In this document: positions 1 to 11,793 of the stretch, in pieces
Layout: the number at the start of each line of letters is the position of its first letter
How positions within the stretch are numbered: the stretch's first letter is position 1
Source of the DNA: Chelydra serpentina
Lineage: Eukaryota; Chordata; Testudines; Chelydridae
Length of the DNA stretch: 64,000 bases
Reading direction: 5' to 3'
Assembly (NCBI GenBank): GCA_037349315.1
Contig: JBAIAC010000023.1
Location: 37,114,501-37,178,500 of the forward strand
The notes under the pieces: model-generated
Databases searched by the model: none
Told to the model about the DNA's origin: nothing
What the model saw: the letters and a program-made list of their open reading frames with translations, nothing else
Translations under genes and position numbers: made by a program

Positions 1-86
1 GATCAAAATACCTATTGTACCTGCATCTTGCTCCTCTTGCATTACAGGGATGTTAGCTCTAGTATCCAGGCCAAACTCCAACTGAA

Positions 87-486
87 GGGCAAGTCTACAC
101 TGCAAAATTAAGTCAACCTAAGTGACGTTGATGTACAGCCACCGCAGTATTTAAACTGCTTTTGCATGTCCACACTATGCTGCTTGTGTCGGCGGTGCAC
201 ATCCTCACCAGGAGCGCTTGCACCAATTTAACTGCCAGTGTGGGGCATTGTGTTTCTGAAAGGCAGCAACAGTTGATGTAATGTAAGTAATACAGTGTCT
301 ACGCTGACACTGCGTCAACCTAACTACATCGACCTAAGTGCTACACTTCTCGCGAAGGTGAAGTTATTAAGTCGGCATCCCGGGTGAGTTACATTGGTGG
401 GGACTACATTTTAGTGCAAATGCTTACAGAGTTAGGTTGACATAAGCTGCCTTTTGTTGACCTAACTCTGTGGTGTAGAGCAGGCC
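87..486. mobile_element. PIF/Harbinger-like MITE, about 400 bp
   Basis: The left end GGGCAAGTCTACAC pairs imperfectly with the right end GTGTAGAGCAGGCC in inverted orientation. The right flank is TTA and the left flank GAA, so the expected 3-bp target duplication is degraded. Internal segments repeat the theme of GTCAACCTAA / TTAGGTTGAC in both orientations, typical of turtle MITEs sharing the GTCTACACT terminal motif with the elements at 3745, 26514, 28044, 47932 and 51603. There is no coding capacity. The superfamily call rests on the better-preserved relatives in this window. Confidence 0.6.
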
Positions 487-989
487 TTAAAGTAATTCAC
501 TTCAGCTGGGTATAGTATTTTTCACTACCTGTCATAAACTGTTGTATAGTTATTGTGTGCTGTTAAACAACTACCGAATTCCACCCAGAGCTTCTGACTC
601 CATTTCAGTGTAGGTTAAATGATCCCTATTATATTGTCTGTATATCCATTTGCACAGCACTTTAGGATCTGTTGGGATAAAGTGTATATAAATGTAAGCT
701 ACTGTTACATTATCCGCTGCTGATAGAGTTATATAATTCCAGGTACAAACATGAAGAAGATAATCTAATTTATTTAATGCTTTCTTTATGGGCACTGTAC
801 ATTCAATATGTTTTTGCATGTGTTTCTATTGCAGTATATAAGTGAAAAATGTGTTTCAGACTTTCAAATGTCCTCATGATCCTAAACATCTCCTCATGAT
901 CCTATAACCCCACCAAGGCAGGAGCTGCAGTTCTATAAATATCCCAGATCTTTAGCTAAGATTACTTTGTATTTCTATGAGACATTTTG
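487..989. other. AT-rich unique sequence
   Basis: No gene, RNA or clear repeat is visible. One 82-codon minus-strand open frame (571-819) has no domain I recognise and is within the length expected by chance in AT-rich DNA. Confidence 0.5.
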
Positions 990-1205
990 TCTTAGCATCT
1001 CAAAACATTTGACACGTATTAATGAATTTAGCGTTGCATCACTCCTGTGAGGTAGGAAATAATCACCATCTCCATTTACAGAGAATTATACTAAACCACC
1101 AAGAGAACTTAAATGATGTGCTCTAGGTCATACAGTCAGAGACAGAGCTTTGAACTTCTGGCAACCTATCTGTGTCTGAAGTACAAGGCCATTCTTTTTC
1201 CCTAT
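990..1205 (-). repeat. MIR/CORE-SINE relic
   Basis: On the minus strand this follows the ancient amniote MIR layout: a tRNA-like head, then the segment that reads in plus orientation as two-tone CATCTCCATTTACAGA followed by a diverged GGTCATACAGTCAGAGACAGAG. Divergence is high and the ends are approximate. Confidence 0.65.
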
Positions 1206-1270
1206 AAGTAATTACTTAACCCAGCAACATTCCTTACAGGGGTGGAAGGTGCCTAATAGAAAAGAATTGT

Positions 1271-1506
1271 CCAGTGCCTAGGGCACTAGCTTAGGACGTG
1301 GGAGATCTGTGTTCAAGTCTCTACTCCACTATAGACGTCCTGTGTGACCATAGGCAAGTCATTTAGCCTCTTTGCACCTCGGTTCCCCATCTTTAAAATG
1401 GGTATAATAGCACTGACTACATTACAGGGCTGTTGAGGATAAATACAATTAAAGATTGTGAGGCACTCAGATGCTACGGTGATAGGGGACAATATAAGTG
1501 CTAGGT
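1271..1506 (+). repeat. MIR/CORE-SINE relic
   Basis: Plus-strand MIR with the diagnostic order: a tRNA-like head (GATCTGTGTTCAAGTC), then GTGTGACCATAGGCAAGTCA, CCCCATCTTTAAAATGGG, GGGCTGTTGAGGATAAAT and a terminal part ending in AAGTGCTAGG. Apparently close to full length. The overlapping open frames on both strands are by-products of this repeat. Confidence 0.8.
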
Positions 1507-1692
1507 TTGTTTCATTCATGGACACATACGTGCATGTTGCACTTTCTCCAGCAGTTAATGTAAGGAGGTTGCTTTTGCATTTCTGTGTCTTTTCTGCCTA
1601 CAAGAACAACACTGTGGGTGATCACACAAACACCATCAAACCAAACCAAAGCTGGTCCTGTAGGTGCCATTTAATGCAGAGAAGCCTTAATT

Positions 1693-1840
1693 GGGCTTGA
1701 TTCTGCAAGGTCCTGAGCACTCTGGCTCCAACCCAACAAAGCACTTAAGCCATGAATAGTCCCACTGGGACTACTCACACTGGTGCTTAACTTTAAGCAC
1801 ATGCTTAAGTGCTTTGCTGGCTCAGGGCCAGAGTACTCAG
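1693..1840. repeat. Palindromic foldback element, copy 1
   Basis: An imperfect palindrome. The left half runs from a TGATTCTGCAAGG-like end through GCACTTAAGCC to AGTCCCACTGGGACT, and the right half returns through TGCTTAACTTTAAGCACATG and CTTAAGTGCTTTGCTGG to CAGGGCC. The centre CCCACTGGGACTACTCAC is shared with other copies in this window. It has no coding capacity. It is probably a very short non-autonomous DNA element or a conserved foldback family; I cannot name it. Confidence 0.65.
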
Positions 1841-2830
1841 CACAATATAGAATAAATCTATATAGAATGGGAATCTAATGACCCTTTAAATGCCAAAAAG
1901 AGCGGGACACCATACAATGTAGCTTGAAACTAACGTGGAATTATTAGAAGATGTGTATAACACAGAACAGAAAGATGGTCACTTCCGCAAAAAGCTTACA
2001 ATCTGCGCTTGTGTAAAAGAGGTGATCAAAGATGTTTTTCACATACAGCGGGGTTCAGAGCACAACACAGATTGAGGGGATTAACTGGGAGCACTATTCA
2101 AATATTATCTAATTCACTCCAGGTTAATACAGCATGGCAAGGTAGAAAAGCAATGGTTAGGGTTTAATTAAATACTTTGATCCTTTGGGTAATACTTATT
2201 CCTTCTAGTTTGGTCAGTGAGGTTTGGATGGGTGTAAATGAGGGCAGACTTTGGCCCCAAAGCTCAGGTTACTTACAGTAATCTATCTACCTATCCATAT
2301 GACTCCCGTCACTGTTACCTGAGTATCCCTTCATCCTCTGATCCACATTCTTCTGTCAATCTGAATTATTGATCTCTCTCTTTCTGCTATGTTAACAGTC
2401 TTTGATTCATCCCTCCATTTGCCTTGCTCACATCCAGGATCTTGCTATATCCTGTCAATACTTCCCTTAAGATATTTCTAACATTGGTCTTTTCCTCTCC
2501 TTGTGAAAACGCTGGTCTGTGCCTTTGACCTTTCTTGTCATGGCTCCTGCAGCCTCTTTCTCTCTGATCTACTTGCATCCCCCTACTTCCCCATTAAGTC
2601 TATCCAAAACACCAACACTCTGGTAAGTCTCTTCTCCCTCTGGCTGCATTTCTTTCCCTTCTGAGCTCTTGTGGCTAAATTGCGCTTTCCTTTTTGTAAA
2701 TATTTCAGACTTTTCATCATCAGTCCATGCTCAATCCAGCACCATTTATCATACTTCAGCATGCTGCTAAAATTCTCTTCTTTTCCTCGACCTTGCCTCA
2801 ATGTGCAGCTGCAGTCCTACAAACAAAGAA
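1841..2830. other. Unique or highly decayed sequence
   Basis: No gene is recognised. From about 2285 to 2720 the plus strand is pyrimidine-rich with frequent CTCC, TTCC and CTGC tracts and may be an old L2-type LINE remnant, but no reverse-transcriptase motif can be read. Short open frames here carry no recognisable domain. Confidence 0.4.
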
Positions 2831-3553
2831 GATGTTGGGCTGCATAAGGAATGGGAGGGAGAATAATAAGGAAAATATTATAATGCTTTTCTATAAAACA
2901 ATGGTGTAGCCTCACCAAGAATACTGTGCGGTATTGGTCAGCCCATCGCAAAAAAGGGTACTGCAAAATTAGATGGGATTCAGAAAAGGGTGGGGGAAAT
3001 GATTAAGGGTCTCATAAAACTCTCATGAAAAGATTGGATTGTTTACTTTAGAAAGACGAATAAATGGTATGATAAAAGTCTGTAAAATAACAAATGGTTT
3101 GTAGTATGTAGACTGGGAGTTTCTTGCTTCTGCTCTCCCTGTCTCATAACACAAGAACAAGGGGACGTGCAACGAAATTAAAAGATGGCAAATTCAAAAC
3201 CAGTAAAAAGAAATACTTTCATGCAACAGGTAATTAGATTGTGGAACTCATTGCTTCAGGATGTAACTGAGGCCACAAATGAATAGGATGAGACATTTTT
3301 ATGGATAACAAGAATATCGGGGTTATAAGAAAAGCTTTGAAAGAGATATTAAAAGTCATGTTTCAGGGCTTAAGCCAAACTCTAATATTAAGGCATTACA
3401 CAGAAGCTCAATGTGGGGAGGTAAATCATTCCCAATACAAAGCATCTTGCACCTTCCTTGGAAGCTTCTGGTGCTGGCAATTGTCTGAGACATGATACCA
3501 GACTAGATGGAACACAGGTCTGATGCAGTATGGCAATCCCTATGTTCCTATGG
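2831..3553 (+). mobile_element. CR1/L3-like LINE 3' fragment
   Basis: A 5'-truncated plus-strand non-LTR retrotransposon. The first part is the decayed C-terminal reverse-transcriptase region, with several stop codons and frame changes. It is followed by the 3' UTR that ends with the typical sauropsid tail: CTTCTGGTGCTGGCAATTG, ACTAGATGGAACACAGG, GATGCAGTATGGCAATCCC and TATGTTCCTATGG. The 64- and 105-codon open frames inside it are repeat by-products. The family label CR1/L3 is from memory of the tail structure. Confidence 0.75.
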
Positions 3554-3744
3554 ATGCAAAACCCAGTATTTCTAAAGTCTTCCCTTGCATCTGTTTGGGG
3601 AAGCAAAAAGTAAAGGGACCCAGAATGTGGCCCATATTGGTACCATACTAAAATGTCCATTGTAGGTAGATAGTGTGATGTGCAATTTACAGTACAAATG
3701 GACATATATGGTCTCTACCCCAAAGAGATGCTAGTTTAATCTTA

Positions 3745-4040
3745 GGCTAGGTCTACACTACCCCCCCCTATCGAACTAAGGTACGCAACTTCAGCTACGT
3801 GAATAACGTAGCTGAAGTCGAAGTACCTTAGTTCGAATGAAAAAGCACTTACCCGGGATCCACACGCGGCGCGCAGGCTCCCCCGTCGACTCCGCCTACT
3901 CCGTTCGTCGAGCTGGAGTACCAGCGTCGACGGCGGAGCACTTCCTGGTTCGATTTATCGCGTCTTGACAAGACGCGATAAATCGAACCCAGAACATCGA
4001 TCGCGCGCCTCTGACGGGACGCGTAAGTATAGACATACCC
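3745..4040. mobile_element. PIF/Harbinger-like MITE with nested hairpins
   Basis: A 296-bp element flanked on both sides by TTA (3742-3744 and 4041-4043), the 3-bp duplication expected for PIF/Harbinger. Terminal inverted repeats are GGCTAGGTCTACACTAC and GTATAGACATACCC (imperfect). Inside are at least two long hairpins: arms around 3773-3836, and a 20-bp-class arm pair centred near 3971 built on GGTTCGATTTATCGCGTCTT and its complement. The element is unusually CpG-rich (many CGCG, TCGA and CGTCGAC), suggesting a young insert that has lost little CpG. No transposase is encoded. Confidence 0.78.
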
Positions 4041-4043
4041 TTA

Positions 4044-5050
4044 GACATGGCATGATAAGAGGGGGTAACAAACAATAGGGAGAGGATGGACTGAGAGAGG
4101 CTGAGGGTTACAACAAGATTACAAGTTACTCAGTTTAGGTATGAGTACATCTTAGTGATTCAGTTACAAATGGGGTGTGTGTTTATTATAATAATGATTG
4201 TGGTTGATTCACTTCTTATGGGCATCATGGAAGAAGTGAGTCTTAAGGAAGGATTTGACTGAAGAGTTTAAGTCTGGTGGTAGTTGATCCTTACTGGCCT
4301 TTCAATGCATAGGAAGCAGCATAGAAAAAAGCATGGAGATGACTGGGAAAATCAGAGAAATGCAGCATCCAATAATTCCCCATAGACTCGGTAACGTTCA
4401 TTTTCCTAGGTAAGTGGTTATAGTGGAAAACCGCAAAAGGACATAAATCTAGTTCTATGTACTTCTGCAGGTAAGATACAGTTAAAATGGTGCTATTTCT
4501 TGCAAGCAATGCATGCCACATTTTGTAAAAAATGTATTTGTTCATAGAAAAATCATGTAATAGAATTTGCTAAATTAAGGGGGGGGGGGAGTTGATGCTT
4601 AAGGAGTTCCCCAGGGATTGTCATAGTACATTTATTTGCTTTATTCAATGACCTTAGAGTACAATAGGAGTTTGACTGACTTTCTCTGGGAATTAAATCT
4701 GAATGCATACACAGCCTGATCATGAAACCTAAAAAAACCAGATGGAGCCAGTAATCTTCAGTAATTGCTTACTTGCACAATTCAGTGAGGAATGTAAGGA
4801 TTTACTATTTTACAAAACTACAGCAAAATAATAATTGCTTTTTTATATGAACTCTGAAAGAAACATTTGAAGACTCCTACCACGTCAGCAGGAAGGAGCT
4901 GGTAATCAACCCACTTGTCCTTGAGTGGTAAGAAATGGATGTTGTGAAACCTACAGGAACATGGTGATATATTTCAATCCCTCATATCTCCTGTACCAAA
5001 CAAAATCCTGATTCTCAAATATTTATCTTTCAAACTACAAACAACCCATG
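4044..5050. other. Unique sequence with a G homopolymer
   Basis: No gene or clear repeat. A run of G near 4580-4589 is a homopolymer. The 84-codon minus frame at 4291-4545 has no recognisable domain. Confidence 0.45.
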
Positions 5051-5184
5051 GGCCCCAATTCAGCAGAGCACCTAAGCATGTACTTACCGTTAAGCAGGTG
5101 ACTAGCCCCACTGAAGTCAAGAGAGTTACTTGCATGCTGAAAATTAAGCATGTGCTTAAGTGCTTTGCTGAATCAGGGCCTAAA
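5051..5184. repeat. Palindromic foldback element, copy 2
   Basis: The left arm begins GGCCCCAATTCAGCAGAGCA and the right arm ends TGCTTTGCTGAATCAGGGCC, so the two ends are inverted complements. The middle carries AGCATGTACTTACCGTTAAG against TTAAGCATGTGCTTAAGTG. The centre has CCCCACTGAAGTCAAG. It is the same family as the copy at 1693. Confidence 0.75.
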
Positions 5185-5931
5185 TTAAGAGATGGTACTA
5201 ATCTGAATGTTGGTGGAAGGGGGTGGTAGTTAATATTCAAATGTGGCTCCACATCAGAATTAGGCAAATCACTCCTATATTTATAAAGAGCCTAACCAAA
5301 TACCCAAGATCCATACAACTCTCAAATTGTGAAGCTCTCAATCAGGATTTGAATGTGCTTAAATATGAAAATATTCCAAATGTGTAATGCTTTATAGAAT
5401 AAACCATTCAGTCGTTTTCACTGTTCTGAGGCTCAAAGCAATGTGCAATTGTTGACATGTTTGTGCATGTTATCCATCTAATATGATATTCACGGTAGGC
5501 TACAAGAATGACTCAGTCTTTGTTTAAAAAGTCTGAGAAGACTCCACAAAGGACAGGATAGATCAAGATTTTGGCAATGGGATGCAGAATCTTTCACATC
5601 TATGTTTGCCTCTTTGAGTGTAGCCCAAATTGCTAGTGAAGAAAGTTATCAGAGGCTGGGCTATTCATTAGCCAGTGTAAAATGAGTGATGCGTCTCTAC
5701 GAGGAGTGATTTTTCTCGTTAAAAAAAGAAGTTAAACTTCAACAGTGGTGTTCTGCATCTTAGCCACATGACTGATTTCCTTTTCAGGCACTTTATTCAT
5801 GTGTCAATGAACAGTACTCAGGTTGGCACCCATGTTGGCTGTCTCAGGAGATACTCCAAGCACTGAATGGACATGAAGAATAGGTTCTGCTCTCACCCTC
5901 CTCCCCCAAGTTTTGGTTCCTTCAAGCCAGG

Positions 5932-6567
5932 TGTGATGACTTGGGGAATCCAACTGTATACCATCAATTTGATGTAAGAGTATAACCTCTCTGTGTGTAT
6001 TTTTATCAAGCTACAAACTCCATTTTGATTGTGAAGCACTTTGCCTTTTCTGTTGTCCTTTTGCCTCCATGTTGGACTGAAATTCCAAGAGGCGGTGATA
6101 CAGGGCAGACAACAGAGGGTCTGGAGCATATACAAGCATCCTAGACAATAGGCTGGCTACCACCCAGGAGAACTAGTTCTGTCAGGAGAGAGGTCACCTG
6201 GTAACAAAGTCACCTGATAGAGGTCTGTGATCTCCTGAGGAGGCTGATCAGGGAGTTATCCAACAAAGGAGACTGGAAAGCTATATTCGGGGGTCTTTGG
6301 CCATTTTCACTAGCTGAAGCTGAAGGAAGCTGCTGCAGCAGCCTGATGAATTGAGGAAAACCCTGCCTGCCTGAACACAGATGTTCCCCCAAGGACTCCC
6401 AAGGGACAGGTGGGCTAGAGTGAGGGGCACTGCATTCAGGATATTTGTTGTTTTCTTAATGATCTGTACTGTCTGTGGATTATCTCATAAATAAAGATCA
6501 GTGGTGTTCTAGAATCCTGTGCAAAGTAAGCGTGTGTGTGTGTGTGTTAAGTGCTACACCTATCACA
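5932..6567 (+). mobile_element. LTR, 636 bp, family A copy 1
   Basis: Begins TGTGATGACTTGGGGAATCC and ends CTATCACA, the TG...CA form of a retroviral or retrotransposon long terminal repeat. An AATAAA at about 6491 fits a polyadenylation signal, followed by a GT microsatellite (about 6532-6548). A related sequence at 43336-44014 begins TGTGATGATTTAGGGGATC. No downstream gag, pol or env is seen, so this is a solo or truncated LTR. Clade not assigned. Confidence 0.6.
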
Positions 6568-6870
6568 GGCCCCTGAAGAGTTAACCTGTGAACCCAGAGT
6601 GCCCACACGGCTGGAGTTCTGGGTGTATTTAAGTTATAGAGGAGTCTGAGGGGTCAGCACCGGTCCCAGGGGCTAGGCAATTGGAATGGGGTATCTCAGA
6701 AAGATGTGCTAGAGAGAGGATCTGCACCCCAAGAGCATACCTACAGAGTCCAAGTCAGGGGCAGTGCCTGGACTCTGGAGGTTAAAAGCACAAGGGATAC
6801 AGTGGTTGGATCCTTCCAGCACTCTGCATGGCCAAGAGGGGAAGCTCTATCTGTGACACCAGGGATGAGG
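6568..6870 (+). mobile_element. Leader-like remnant 3' of LTR copy 1
   Basis: The segment right after the LTR is also present after the related LTR at 43336, with shared landmarks GAACCCAGAGTGCCC / AAACCAGCATGCCC, CTGAGGGG, GGATCTGCACCC / GGAATCTGCACCC and TGCCTGGACT. It is therefore part of the element, probably the untranslated leader before gag. It contains only short frames, with no protease, reverse transcriptase or other retroviral domain. Confidence 0.5.
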
Positions 6871-7500
6871 CACATAAGTCTGGCAGCATGGTAGGAACTT
6901 GCACTGCTGCTACCATGCTTTTCCATTAGCAGAGGGCTGTCAGTCTGTCACCTTGCATAGGCATGACATTTGTTTAAAAAATAATACAAATCTACGGGAG
7001 AAATTCATGCTCCTGGAAAGGGTCCATGCACTTCTTATATCTCATATAAGCCCTTATATGGTGCGCAGGTCTAATGCAGGTCCTCTACACAGAGGTGAAT
7101 TTCACCTTAAAAGAACAGAAAAGGTTAGTAAGACATTGGTGTTCAGCCTTGTGATTGATTTGCTCTTCATGCACTTTATCTATTCATATTTCACTGAGCA
7201 GTTATAATAAGGGCAGATCAGCACCGAAACTTACAAATACTTTATAGCTGTGTAGCAAAAAATAACCGCGGCACCACCCCACTTGTGTGCCAGTAATGGA
7301 GTGTGCTAAGATGCACAGGGAAATTGGGCAAAGAAGTGGATTTAGAACTCTCGCAGTAGCGAATGAGATTTTAATGTATTCTGTGACCTTGTTGGTCTGT
7401 AGTGGAACTGGATGCTCTATCAACATTCCCAGGCGCCGTTCTGTAATGTAACATTCATGAAGGTTTCATAAACATTAGAAAAACCCATGTCCTTTTGACC
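6871..7500. other. Unique sequence
   Basis: No recognisable gene or repeat. Frames of 61-102 codons lack domains. Confidence 0.45.
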
Positions 7501-7600
7501 ATAAATTGCAAGCTCCTCTGGGCAGGGACCTGCCATATTTGCTAGTCTGTAAAGAACCATGAAAACCCCTGGCACTAGATAAATAATAAATGATAACAAT
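7501..7600 (+). repeat. L2/CR1-like LINE 3' tail
   Basis: The phrase AAGCTCCTCTGGGCAGGGAC followed by a TAAAGAACC-type core and an AT-rich ATAAATAATAAATGATAAC end matches the 3' tail also present at 22246-22372. Only the tail is left. Confidence 0.55.
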
Positions 7601-9903
7601 AATAGATGATAAGCCATGATGCAAAAAGAGAGCAAGAGGGAGAATGCACTGAGAAATATAAGCTGAGAGGGCAGAGCTACTTAACAAAAGCTTTAATTAA
7701 TAATTCATAATTTGGCTTTACAGTTAGAACTCCTAAAGGAAATGAATGGTTGAAATTTTTACAAAACTAGTAAAATAAATTGAGAAGTACAGTGCAAACA
7801 CATAGGCTTCTGCAAGACCTAGAGGCTCTTAGGAAAAAAGAGGGAGCAAAATGTAAACACTAACAAATGAAAAAGCCGCCTGGAAACTGGGGTAAAATTA
7901 CACATGCCTCATCTTCCTGTATGATCTATGGGCAAAATGAATGAGTTTTGAGGGGGATGGAAGTGGTGCATTAGGCCTTGTGCTGCTTCTCAGGAATGAA
8001 TGTGACCCTGCTGGAAAACTTCCCTATCTTTGACGAAAGATATTGCAGAAATTTCTGTACAAGGGAGGGGCAAAAACTGATGAACATTTTGCCCAAAAAT
8101 GAAATGGGAAACATTTTTGTAATAGATGTAAAGCTGGTCAAGAAATGTTAAGTTGTCATTTCTTTTCAATGAGAGTCTTGATCAGAATTTTACGTATTGA
8201 AGACAAAAAATATGGAATGGTGGGAAATTTGAATGAAATGTTCGTTACTTGCTTCTTGCCCTGTGTTGAAATTGTTTGATTTTTCAAAATTTCAGTGAAA
8301 TTTCCATGAATTTTATCTTCCCTGTCTTTTAACCAACTCTCATTTGTAATTGTGTTTCATGATAATCCAGGAGTTGAGATTTGTATGAAATTATCAATGG
8401 GTCAGTCTTGCCATATGTCGTTTAAGTGAAAATTAATCTTCCTCCAACTAAAATTTTGGATTTTTATCTTGAAAACAGAACCATTTTGCCTATTGTGCCT
8501 TTAGGCATAGCTCTGGGCACCAACCCAGGAATAGCTGCAGGAGGCACTGGGATTTCTAGATAAACCTCTGAGAGGCTTTAGTTAGTGTGTGTCACTCTAA
8601 TCTCTTTGCTGTTTATTGCTCTTCTTTTTACAAAAATATGGTACTGTCTGTTCTAGTATGAATGACTATCTGCTCTGTTGATAACATCTAATCTAGCTTA
8701 CTGATCTCTAGTGATCTCCACATGTACGCTTTTATTCATCAGATACTGTACTGAGAAGCAACTCACAGCAGTGCACGTTTTATATTCCGCCACATCCACC
8801 TGGCACGTCATATCTTTATCTTCAAAGCGTGGTGACATAGTTCATTCTATGCATAGAGGGATGTCATCTCTGGAAGCTTATAGACTCGAAATGGTAGAGA
8901 CAAAGGGGAAAGAAGTGACGGAAAGAGAATGATTGGCACTGAAAGTAATTACATTTTTGTGACAAGGCTTTGGCATGTTGTTTATAGGCAAATGTACCTC
9001 ATTAAATTTCATAAGCCACCTGCATTTCCCAAGACTCTTTGATGCTCTTTGGTGCAGAGACTTCATAGCATGTGAAGTTATTGAAAGGATGTAAGACAGT
9101 AGATAAACTTGCTGGGTTTTTTGGTAGATGTTCTATATGCAACTTTTAAAGTTACGGCACTCATACAATGGTGCACAAACTTACTGTGCCCCCTTTGACT
9201 TTTTCTTATGTACTCCTCACACCCAGACTTTGTTCTGCTAATAAGGAATTGCTTTGTTTCTTGCAAAGTGCATCCAGAGTGTGGCCTTACTCTAAACAAT
9301 TGATAATGGCAAGAATTCAGAAATAATTTGTGGCATCAATAAAAGTGTCTCAACAACTAGTCTGCAGTTGCTGGAGCCAAGAGAGTCCTCCAACGAGGAG
9401 CAACATGAGAGAGCAAAACTGAGTGAGTGAGCAAGGAGTAAGAAAATAGAAAGGAGATTATCTAGCCACAGAAGGAACAGAGCATAGTTTGGGGTAGATG
9501 AGCGTTGAGCACGAGGGCCTATGATACCACATTCCTTGAGGAAAAGCAGGCTTTTCATCACACAGCTTCCTGCATTCCAGAGCAAGAAGCTTTTTATTAT
9601 TCTTTTTCTGTCACTGCTTGTAAGTGCTCTGTCGGCAAGCAGTAGCCTCCCAGGAAGCACTCAGCTCCTTGCAGGAGTAGCCCTTTAATACAGGTTTTGA
9701 TGGCTCTAGCTGTCTGAGAGCTGGGTTGTTCAGGTGCGTTCTTAAACATTGTTAGTGAATAATTTTGTGTTACCTTTAGAGACAGGCCTTGTCTTAGAGT
9801 GAGCTGGGCCTTTAAGGGATTTGTATCCCAGGTCTGACCTCCCTGATTCTCCTCAGTTCTGTTGATTGTGCGATTGAGGGAGCAAGTGAGTGGGAGCTAA
9901 GCC
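7601..9903. other. Largely unique AT-rich sequence
   Basis: No gene recognised. From about 8030 to 8345 the sequence is rich in GAAATTT / AAATTTC words in both orientations, resembling the segments at 36225, 48335 and 50695. A 122-codon minus frame at 9292-9660 is leucine/serine-rich, without a recognisable domain. Confidence 0.4.
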
Positions 9904-10241
9904 CAGTGGCGTAGCCAGGTTTAGAGCACAGGGGGAGCGGCGCTATAAAAAGGCGCCTCCCCGCTCCCCCTGTACTCACCCCGGCGGCGCTTTAAAGGGC
10001 CCGGGGCTCCAGCCGCTGCGGAGCCCCCGGGCCTTTTAAATCCCCGCCCGAGCCTGGATCCGGCAGCGGGGCTGCGGGGGGGGACGCTTTAAAGGGCCCG
10101 TGGCTCCCCGCAGCAGCAGGAGCCGCGGGCCTTTTAAAGCGCCCCCACCCCCAGCCCGGCTCCCGCGGCAGGGCTCGGGCGGCGCTTTAGCACCGCTTCT
10201 CCTCACACCGCTCCCCCTGCTCCCCCCCGGCTACGCTACTG
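9904..10241. mobile_element. GC-rich non-autonomous hAT element
   Basis: 338 bp with terminal inverted repeats CAGTGGCGTAGCC and GGCTACGCTACTG, flanked by a perfect 8-bp target duplication GCTAAGCC (9896-9903 and 10242-10249). CAG...CTG ends and an 8-bp duplication are diagnostic of hAT transposons. The interior is very GC-rich, with inverted blocks built on GCGCTTTAAAGGGCCCG and CGGGCCTTTTAAA. No transposase is encoded. Confidence 0.9.
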
Positions 10242-10249
10242 GCTAAGCC

Positions 10250-10698
10250 TGTTGGGAAATATGAGGCATTCTCTTCTGAGTACTGGGGAGAGTTGTCAGG
10301 AGTGGTGGGAGGTTTTCCAGGAACAAAGAAAGGAGGGCAGAAAGAGCCAGAGACGAGGCCTAGCGATGGGCTACAGAAGAACCCGAGGGGGGGAGATATT
10401 TGTGTGCTGAGGAGCCAGAGAAGACCTGACCAACAATAGGCACTTTAAGAGGTGACCTTGGGGAGCAAGTGGACTGAGGCTTAGAGCATACTGCTGCCTG
10501 TAACTTAGAGTCAAGGGGCTGGTGCCTGTAATAGTAATATGGAGACCACTCCTCTAAAGGGGTAAGGGCTATTGAGCCTGGGGGTGAACTGATGGGACTG
10601 CCTCATTTATGTTTTGTTTCTGATTTTGCCCAGGAAGAGGAGGATTCTTTCTTGGCTTATAGGACCAAGTCCCCAACTTGCTAAAGTCTCAAATGGGC
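10250..10698. other. Unclassified sequence, possibly repeat-derived
   Basis: Purine-rich text reminiscent of LTR U3 sequence (repeated GGAGG, AGAGCCAGAGA), but no boundaries can be fixed. No gene. Confidence 0.3.
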
Positions 10699-11330
10699 TG
10701 ATGTGACAAAGTCGGAGCTGACAGTTATGAGTGGGGGGACGGCAGATATATCAGCTCTAGAATGGTAAAGGCCATTTACCCAATGAACTGAAGAGAGTTT
10801 ACCTCAGTTAACTAGGGACACCTGCATCCAATTAAGGGCTGCTGGTATCCTATATAAACCCCACTTCTGGTGAGAGAGAAAAAAGAGGGATGAGAAATAA
10901 GATGCAGGAGGGAGAAAAGGCTTCTTCTGGGTGGAAGGCTGCTTTCCTCCGTATAAGGGAAACAACCCAGTTAACTGCTGTTTGTGGAAGAACTGGCAAC
11001 CAGAAGCCAGCGTAATAAAGCAAAATCCTGGAGAGGGGGCAGGGAGAGGTATTTATTTTTGTGTTATGAGTTTGGGTTTTGTGTGGCTTAAGACAACTAC
11101 TTGGGCCTACTCTGCGGCACAGTGAAAAATAAACCAGAATTAAACTCCAGAATTAAAACCCTCTGGAGTAGGACTGATTTACTCACCACCAGAGGGAGAA
11201 ACACTGAAGCTGAGGGGACGAAGGAGGTTGCCTTGCCATGCATACCATTGAGCAAGAGACTGCTGACCTCCGGTGGGAAACTGAACTACAGAGAAAAGGA
11301 AAATTGAGGCACAGAAGAACTGACACTGTA
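10699..11330 (+). mobile_element. Probable LTR-like block
   Basis: Begins TGTGACAAAGTCGGAGC. A TATA-like CTATATAAACC lies at about 10851 and AATAAA signals near 11012 and 11127, spaced as in an LTR. The right end is not visible and no target duplication was found, so this is a structural suggestion only. The 64-69-codon frames inside have no domain. Confidence 0.35.
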
Positions 11331-11781
11331 CTGGGTAAGAGACCCTATTATGGACCTAATCAAAGGTCCAGATATGAATACATGGGGAGCTTTGAGGACA
11401 TTCTGTTCCTGTATTGCTCTGGTACTATCCTCAGCGCTGGTGTATGAGCACCCAATTCCAATCTGAAGTTTGGTGCTAAAGCTCTACTTAAAATCAAAGC
11501 CAGTTGGTTTTGTCTGTTTGGGTTTGTGTGCATTCAACTAATGGGGGCTTCATTATTATTTTCCCCATTTTCCTTCAGGGTTTTCTTTGTGATACAGGGT
11601 TTTAGGGAAGGAATTTGGGGCCTACAGGGATCCTGTGTTTGTTCCCCAAACAGTATAAAGATGTGGTGGTGCTTTCTGAAAGCAAACGCATGAGAGGGGT
11701 TTGTGCATGTAAAGTTGAAGGGAGTTTAGTAAGTAACTCAAGAGAAAGGTAGTTGTTGATGAGAACAAAACTGCCATGTAC
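11331..11781. other. Unique sequence
   Basis: No gene or recognised repeat. A 100-codon minus frame at 11602-11904 runs into the Penelope-end insertion and is not credible as a gene. Confidence 0.4.
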
Positions 11782-11793
11782 AATCATGAGAAG

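Noticed and set aside
1693..1840. CRISPR-like or prokaryotic repeat structure
   Set aside because: Palindromes are dispersed over tens of kilobases with no regular spacing; the DNA is clearly vertebrate.
10699..11330. Promoter of a cellular gene (TATA-like box at about 10851)
   Set aside because: The TGTGAC start, TATA-like box and AATAAA spacing fit an LTR better, and no gene follows.
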